From contig LSZA01000039.1 of NCBI GenBank assembly GCA_001637315.1, positions 1 through 36,161 of the forward strand: 36,161 bases of DNA, in the 5' to 3' direction. A model generated the notes under the pieces. That model saw only the letters and a program-made list of their open reading frames with translations. It had not been told where the DNA came from and did not search any database. The stretch comes from Phormidium willei BDU 130791. GTDB lineage: Bacteria > Cyanobacteriota > Cyanobacteriia > Cyanobacteriales > Geitlerinemataceae. How positions within the stretch are numbered: position 1 is the first letter of the stretch; every line of letters begins with the position of its first letter. The translations under genes and the position numbers were made by a program. Positions 32,939 through 36,161 of this stretch are shown here, one piece after another.

Positions 32939-33667
32939 GTGCGGAAAACTGTTCTAGCTGGTAACTGGAAAATGTACAAAACCCAGGCAGAAGCCCTGGA
33001 GTTTTTGAAAGGGTTTGTCTCTCACCTCGAAGACACGCCTGATGAACGAGATGTCATCCTCTGTGTGCCTTACACGGCCTTGGGAAGCCTCTCGAAGAAC
33101 TTGCATGGGGGACGGGTGCGTCTCGGCGCGCAAAATGTTCATTGGGACGACTGCGGTGCCTTCACCGGCGAAATTTCCCCCCCCATGTTGACAGAGTTGG
33201 GGGTCGATTATGTCGTCGTCGGCCACAGTGAACGCCGGGAGTATTTCGCTGAAACCGATGAAACCGTCAACCGACGACTTAAAGCCGCTCAAGCTGCTGG
33301 AATGACACCGATTCTCTGTGTCGGCGAAACTAAGGCCCAACGAGATGCTGGGGAAACAGAAGCGCATATCTTCTCTCAGTTGGAGAATGGGTTAGTCGAT
33401 GTTGACCAGAATAAGCTGATTATTGCCTATGAACCGATTTGGGCGATCGGCACAGGAGACACCTGTGAAGCCGCTGAAGCCAATCGCGTCATTGGTTTAA
33501 TTCGCTCGAAACTCACCAATGCTGAGGTTCCGATTCAATATGGTGGATCTGTGAAACCGGCGAATGTGGATGAGATTATGGCCCAGCCTGAAATTGATGG
33601 CGCCTTGGTTGGAGGCGCCAGTTTGGAACCCGAAAGTTTCGCCCGCATTGTCAACTACAAGGCTTAA
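32939..33667 (+). CDS. tpiA: Triose-phosphate isomerase
   Basis: A 242-residue glycolytic and Calvin-cycle enzyme that interconverts dihydroxyacetone phosphate and glyceraldehyde 3-phosphate. All active-site motifs are present: AGNWKM (Asn-Lys), [11 protein letters not shown] (His), [11 protein letters not shown] (catalytic Glu) and the phosphate-binding YGGSV and GALVGGASL. The start is uncertain: GTG at 32939 gives [12 protein letters not shown], typical of the family, while a TTG at 32930 is better placed behind GGAG (32919-32922). The two starts are bracketed by a direct repeat GAAAACTGTT (32922 and 32943). A terminator lies about 84 bases downstream. Confidence 0.96.
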   Translation: MRKTVLAGNWKMYKTQAEALEFLKGFVSHLEDTPDERDVILCVPYTALGSLSKNLHGGRVRLGAQNVHWDDCGAFTGEISPPMLTELGVDYVVVGHSERREYFAETDETVNRRLKAAQAAGMTPILCVGETKAQRDAGETEAHIFSQLENGLVDVDQNKLIIAYEPIWAIGTGDTCEAAEANRVIGLIRSKLTNAEVPIQYGGSVKPANVDEIMAQPEIDGALVGGASLEPESFARIVNYKA

Positions 33668-33750
33668 GAGATGAGTCGAGCGATCGCTCAAATGACCGAC
33701 CATTTCTGTGAAGTTTGTAACCGTTTTTTGCGAGTTTTGTAACGTTTTTT

Positions 33751-33790
33751 AAAAAGCGGCGCCTCGAATCCCTCGGTTCGCCGCTTTTTT
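33751..33790 (+). terminator. Hairpin terminator downstream of tpiA
   Basis: AAAAAGCGGCG (33751-33761) and CGCCGCTTTTT (33779-33789) form a perfect 11-base stem ending in six T. The loop of 17 bases holds a smaller CTCGAATCCCTCGG pairing. Confidence 0.85.
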
Positions 33791-33901
33791 GTGGCTGGCA
33801 ACGGCCCCATTTTTAACAAAACTTGAAGAACTCTCACAATTTTGGGGATTTCGCTTAATCTGGGAATAATTAAGACCGCTTGTCCGATTTACTGGAGTCC
33901 C

Positions 33902-34216
33902 ATGGAAAACTTTGAAAACTATCGCCTGCGATGTACCCTCAGCTTCGGGGACATTTACGGTCAAATCATTATTTGGCTGATTGTCATCTTCCTCAGTCTG
34001 GCATCAGCTTTAGCCTTGTGGAGTACGGAACGTCAGTTGTATGCTCTATTAACCGTCGGGTTGATCGTCGTTCTCTCCCTTCCGTTCCTTCTGTTCGCCT
34101 TTGTCACCACCCTACTCAATCATATTGAAGTCAACGCCGTGGACCCGGCAGCGGAAACCTCGAAGTTTTCCGGAAAACGCCCCCCCAGTGAGAAACCCGC
34201 CCAAGCAACGGGCTAA
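33902..34216 (+). CDS. Cyanobacterial two-helix membrane protein, function unknown
   Basis: A 104-residue protein starting MENFENYRLRCTLSFGD, with two hydrophobic helices at about 20-41 (IIIWLIVIFLSLASALALW) and 49-70 (LLTVGLIVVLSLPFLLFAF), then a polar tail with EVNAVDPAAETSKF and Pro/Lys-rich end. Both ends are probably on the same side of the membrane. It resembles an uncharacterised family in cyanobacteria; no function can be assigned. The ATG at 33902 is preferred to an upstream in-frame ATG because the first 20 residues of the longer form are not family-like. Confidence 0.75.
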   Translation: MENFENYRLRCTLSFGDIYGQIIIWLIVIFLSLASALALWSTERQLYALLTVGLIVVLSLPFLLFAFVTTLLNHIEVNAVDPAAETSKFSGKRPPSEKPAQATG

Positions 34217-34270
34217 ATCGTTGTGCTTTCTTGACATTGATCCTCGGGTCACGACGGAGCATGGCAAGAT

Positions 34271-34307
34271 AGAGACGGGGAGCGATCGCCTCCCCGTCTC
34301 TGTTGTT
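34271..34307 (+). terminator. 12-bp hairpin with HIP1 core
   Basis: AGAGACGGGGAG (34271-34282) and CTCCCCGTCTCT (34290-34301) are perfect 12-base arms around CGATCGC, then GTTGTT. It should terminate the small membrane-protein gene. A HIP1 site (34282-34289) forms the loop and closing base pair. Confidence 0.75.
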
Positions 34308-34329
34308 CACCGCAATTCTCGATTCCCGA

Positions 34330-34420
34330 AAGAAGGCAACCACAAGGGCACACCCCTACCCTCTTGCCCCTTGCCTCTCTTCTCCCCGTTCCCTGTTCCC
34401 TGTTCCCTGTTCCCTCCCTC
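34330..34420. repeat. Dispersed repeat tract upstream of sdhA
   Basis: GGCAACCACAAGGGCACACCCCTACC, CTCTTGCC/CCTTGCC units and TTCCCTG heptamers (34386-34420) run up to 4 bases before the sdhA ATG. The same order of motifs is seen at 27780-27867. Being purely repeat, it has no visible ribosome-binding site. Confidence 0.8.
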
Positions 34421-34424
34421 CCCC

Positions 34425-36149
34425 ATGCAACATGACGTCATCATCGTCGGCGGTGGACTCGCCGGAAGCCGCGCCGCCGTCGAAATCGCCCGCACCGATT
34501 CCCAGCTAAACATTGCCGTTGTCGCCAAAACCCACCCCATTCGATCGCACTCCGTCGCCGCCCAAGGAGGAATCGCCGCCAGCCTCAAAAACGTCGATTC
34601 CCAAGACTCCTGGAAAGCCCACGCCTTTGATACAGTCAAGGGGTCAGATTACCTGGCCGATCAAGACGCCGTCGCCTTACTAACACAAGAAGCCCCCAAT
34701 GTGGTCATTGACCTAGAACATATGGGGGTCTTGTTTTCGCGCCTAGAAGATGGACGCATTGCCCAGCGGGCCTTTGGCGGTCATACCCACAACCGCACCT
34801 GTTACGCTGCCGACAAAACCGGCCACGCCATTCTCCATGAACTGGTGAATAATCTTCGTCGCTATGGGGTGACGATTTACGATGAATGGTATGTGATGCG
34901 CCCCATTATCGAAGAGGGAGACGCCAAGGGATTGGTGATGTATCACCTCGAAAGCGGACGCATTGAGGTGGTTCGCGCCAAAGCGGTGATGTTTGCCACA
35001 GGGGGCTATGGCCGGGCCTTTAATACCACCTCCAATGATTATGCCTCGACGGGGGATGGCTTAGGTATGGCCGCGGTGGCGGGCCTCCCCCTGGAGGATA
35101 TGGAATTTGTGCAATTTCACCCGACGGGGTTATATCCAGTTGGGGTGTTGATTTCTGAGGCGGTTCGCGGTGAGGGGGCTTATCTGCGCAATGCCCACGG
35201 CGATCGCTTTATGGAACAGTATGCCCCGAGTAAGATGGAACTGGCACCACGCGATATTACCTCCCGGGCCATCGCCACCGAGATTCGCCAAGGACGCGGC
35301 ATTCAGCCCGATGGCAGTCCCGGCGGGTCTTACGTCCATTTGGATTTGCGCCATATGGGACGGGAGAAAATCATGAGTCGGGTTCCCTTCTGTTGGGAGG
35401 AAGCCCATCGCCTGGTGGGGGTCGATGCGGTTAATGAACCGATGCCCGTCCGTCCGACAGCCCATTATTCGATGGGCGGGATTCCCACTAACACGCGCGG
35501 TCAGGTGCGCCTCGGTCCGGAAAGCTTCGTTAGCGGCTTCTATGCGGCTGGGGAATGTGCCTGTGTCTCGGTTCATGGGGGGAACCGTTTGGGCAGTAAT
35601 TCTTTGCTTGAATGCGTCGTTTATGGCAAGCTGACGGGGGCGGCGATCGCCGCCGATGTCCAGTCCCGCAAACTCCCTGACTTGGACGAACCGGCGTATA
35701 TTGAGGCGGCCAAACAGCGGTTACAGGGACTCTGCGATCGCCAAGGAGACTATCGCATCAATGAAGTCCGTCAACGGCTTCAGGATACGATGAGTGAGTT
35801 TTGTGGGGTGTTCCGCCGTCAGGATCTCATGCAGCAGGGCCTCGATGAACTCGCCGCGATCGCCCAACAAGTCCAACAGGTGCGCCTCGACGATCGCGGA
35901 ACCCTCTGGAATACGGAACTCATCGAAGCCATGGAACTCGAAAACCTCCTGATTGTGGCTGAAACCATCCTCCATTCGGCGTTTAACCGCCAGGAAAGTC
36001 GCGGCGCTCATTTCCGGGAAGACTACCCCAGTCGCAATGATGAGAACTTCCTCCATCACACTCTCGCCTATCACTCGGCGGCGGGGGTGGAGATTGTCCC
36101 CATGTCGGTGAATCTCAGCCTCTTTGAACCCCAGGAACGGAAGTACTAA
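34425..36149 (+). CDS. sdhA: Succinate dehydrogenase/fumarate reductase flavoprotein subunit
   Basis: A 574-residue FAD subunit that oxidises succinate to fumarate; in cyanobacteria it feeds the thylakoid quinone pool. Visible marks are the FAD-binding VIIVGGGLAGSRAA (6-19), the covalent FAD His in RSHSVAAQGG, the substrate-site QFHPTGLYP and RGEGAYL, MELAPRDITSRAIATEI, RPTAHYSMGGI with catalytic Arg/His and the ending GNRLGSNSLLECVVYG with C-terminal helical domain. Length and order fit SdhA rather than L-aspartate oxidase. The ATG at 34425 is the natural start; a frame open to 34101 is repeat-derived. The iron-sulfur subunit is not beside it; cyanobacterial sdhB is often elsewhere. The window ends 12 bases after the stop. 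Confidence 0.96.
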   Translation: MQHDVIIVGGGLAGSRAAVEIARTDSQLNIAVVAKTHPIRSHSVAAQGGIAASLKNVDSQDSWKAHAFDTVKGSDYLADQDAVALLTQEAPNVVIDLEHMGVLFSRLEDGRIAQRAFGGHTHNRTCYAADKTGHAILHELVNNLRRYGVTIYDEWYVMRPIIEEGDAKGLVMYHLESGRIEVVRAKAVMFATGGYGRAFNTTSNDYASTGDGLGMAAVAGLPLEDMEFVQFHPTGLYPVGVLISEAVRGEGAYLRNAHGDRFMEQYAPSKMELAPRDITSRAIATEIRQGRGIQPDGSPGGSYVHLDLRHMGREKIMSRVPFCWEEAHRLVGVDAVNEPMPVRPTAHYSMGGIPTNTRGQVRLGPESFVSGFYAAGECACVSVHGGNRLGSNSLLECVVYGKLTGAAIAADVQSRKLPDLDEPAYIEAAKQRLQGLCDRQGDYRINEVRQRLQDTMSEFCGVFRRQDLMQQGLDELAAIAQQVQQVRLDDRGTLWNTELIEAMELENLLIVAETILHSAFNRQESRGAHFREDYPSRNDENFLHHTLAYHSAAGVEIVPMSVNLSLFEPQERKY

Positions 36150-36161
36150 TAGACATTAAGC

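Noticed and set aside
33761..33785. TTCGAATCC-like string suggesting a tRNA T-arm
   Set aside because: It lies inside the loop of the tpiA terminator and no cloverleaf can be built around it.
34101..34424. In-frame 108-codon extension of sdhA
   Set aside because: It overlaps the preceding gene, crosses a hairpin terminator and consists of repeat sequence; the SdhA family begins at 34425.

Overview
The window is cyanobacterial chromosome, most likely from a filamentous, non-heterocystous (oscillatorialean-type) species; the genus cannot be fixed from the sequence. The evidence is: very frequent HIP1 octamers (GCGATCGC) in genes and spacers; a high-light-inducible protein; a SigB/SigD-type group 2 sigma factor; menD, whose pathway makes phylloquinone for photosystem I; large PAS/GAF sensor kinases and a trifunctional Ser/Thr kinase-ATPase-histidine kinase; heptameric STRR repeats (TTCCCTG/TTCCCTA); and several small membrane proteins of a kind seen only in cyanobacteria. 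No tRNA, rRNA or CRISPR array is visible.

Layout. 1-424: mobile-element debris, namely the start of an IS630-type transposase leaving the left edge and the 3' end (domains V and VI) of a group II intron. 469-3514 (minus): a Uma2-family nuclease-fold protein and a divergent phosphoketolase/transketolase-type ThDP enzyme. 3616-7875 (minus): four co-oriented genes with a membrane/signalling flavour, in transcription order a SLATT/DUF4231 protein, a large sensor that looks like an extracytoplasmic double-Cache module fused to a pentameric ligand-gated ion channel (pLGIC) module, a Nudix-fold protein whose catalytic box has decayed, and a DUF202 membrane protein that overlaps it by ATGA. This block is the best candidate for an undescribed system. 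8390-11186: family 4 uracil-DNA glycosylase, a one-helix membrane peptide, a secreted or lumenal pentapeptide-repeat protein, and argF. 11341-17121: the 1926-residue trifunctional kinase. 17306-18642: a complete IS200/IS605-type TnpB unit with hairpins at both ends, abutting a small hli gene. 18950-22457: a small membrane protein, a BlaI/M56-protease regulatory pair (candidate PetR/PetP) preceded by a perfect 13-bp inverted repeat, and menD.

22531-31727 is a signalling cluster: a CBS-PAS histidine kinase followed by a response regulator with a histidine-less DHp-like tail (both minus), a PATAN-HTH protein and a group 2 sigma factor (plus), and a PAS-GAF-GAF histidine kinase (minus). 31852-36149 is mostly metabolic: a PhzF-family protein, tpiA, a small two-helix membrane protein and sdhA.

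Spacers hold several clear hairpin terminators and two dispersed repeat families (STRR heptamers and GGGGCG...CGCCCCTAC elements). These lie at gene borders and, for menD, supply the last codons of the gene. All identifications rest on reading motifs by eye; no database search was possible.
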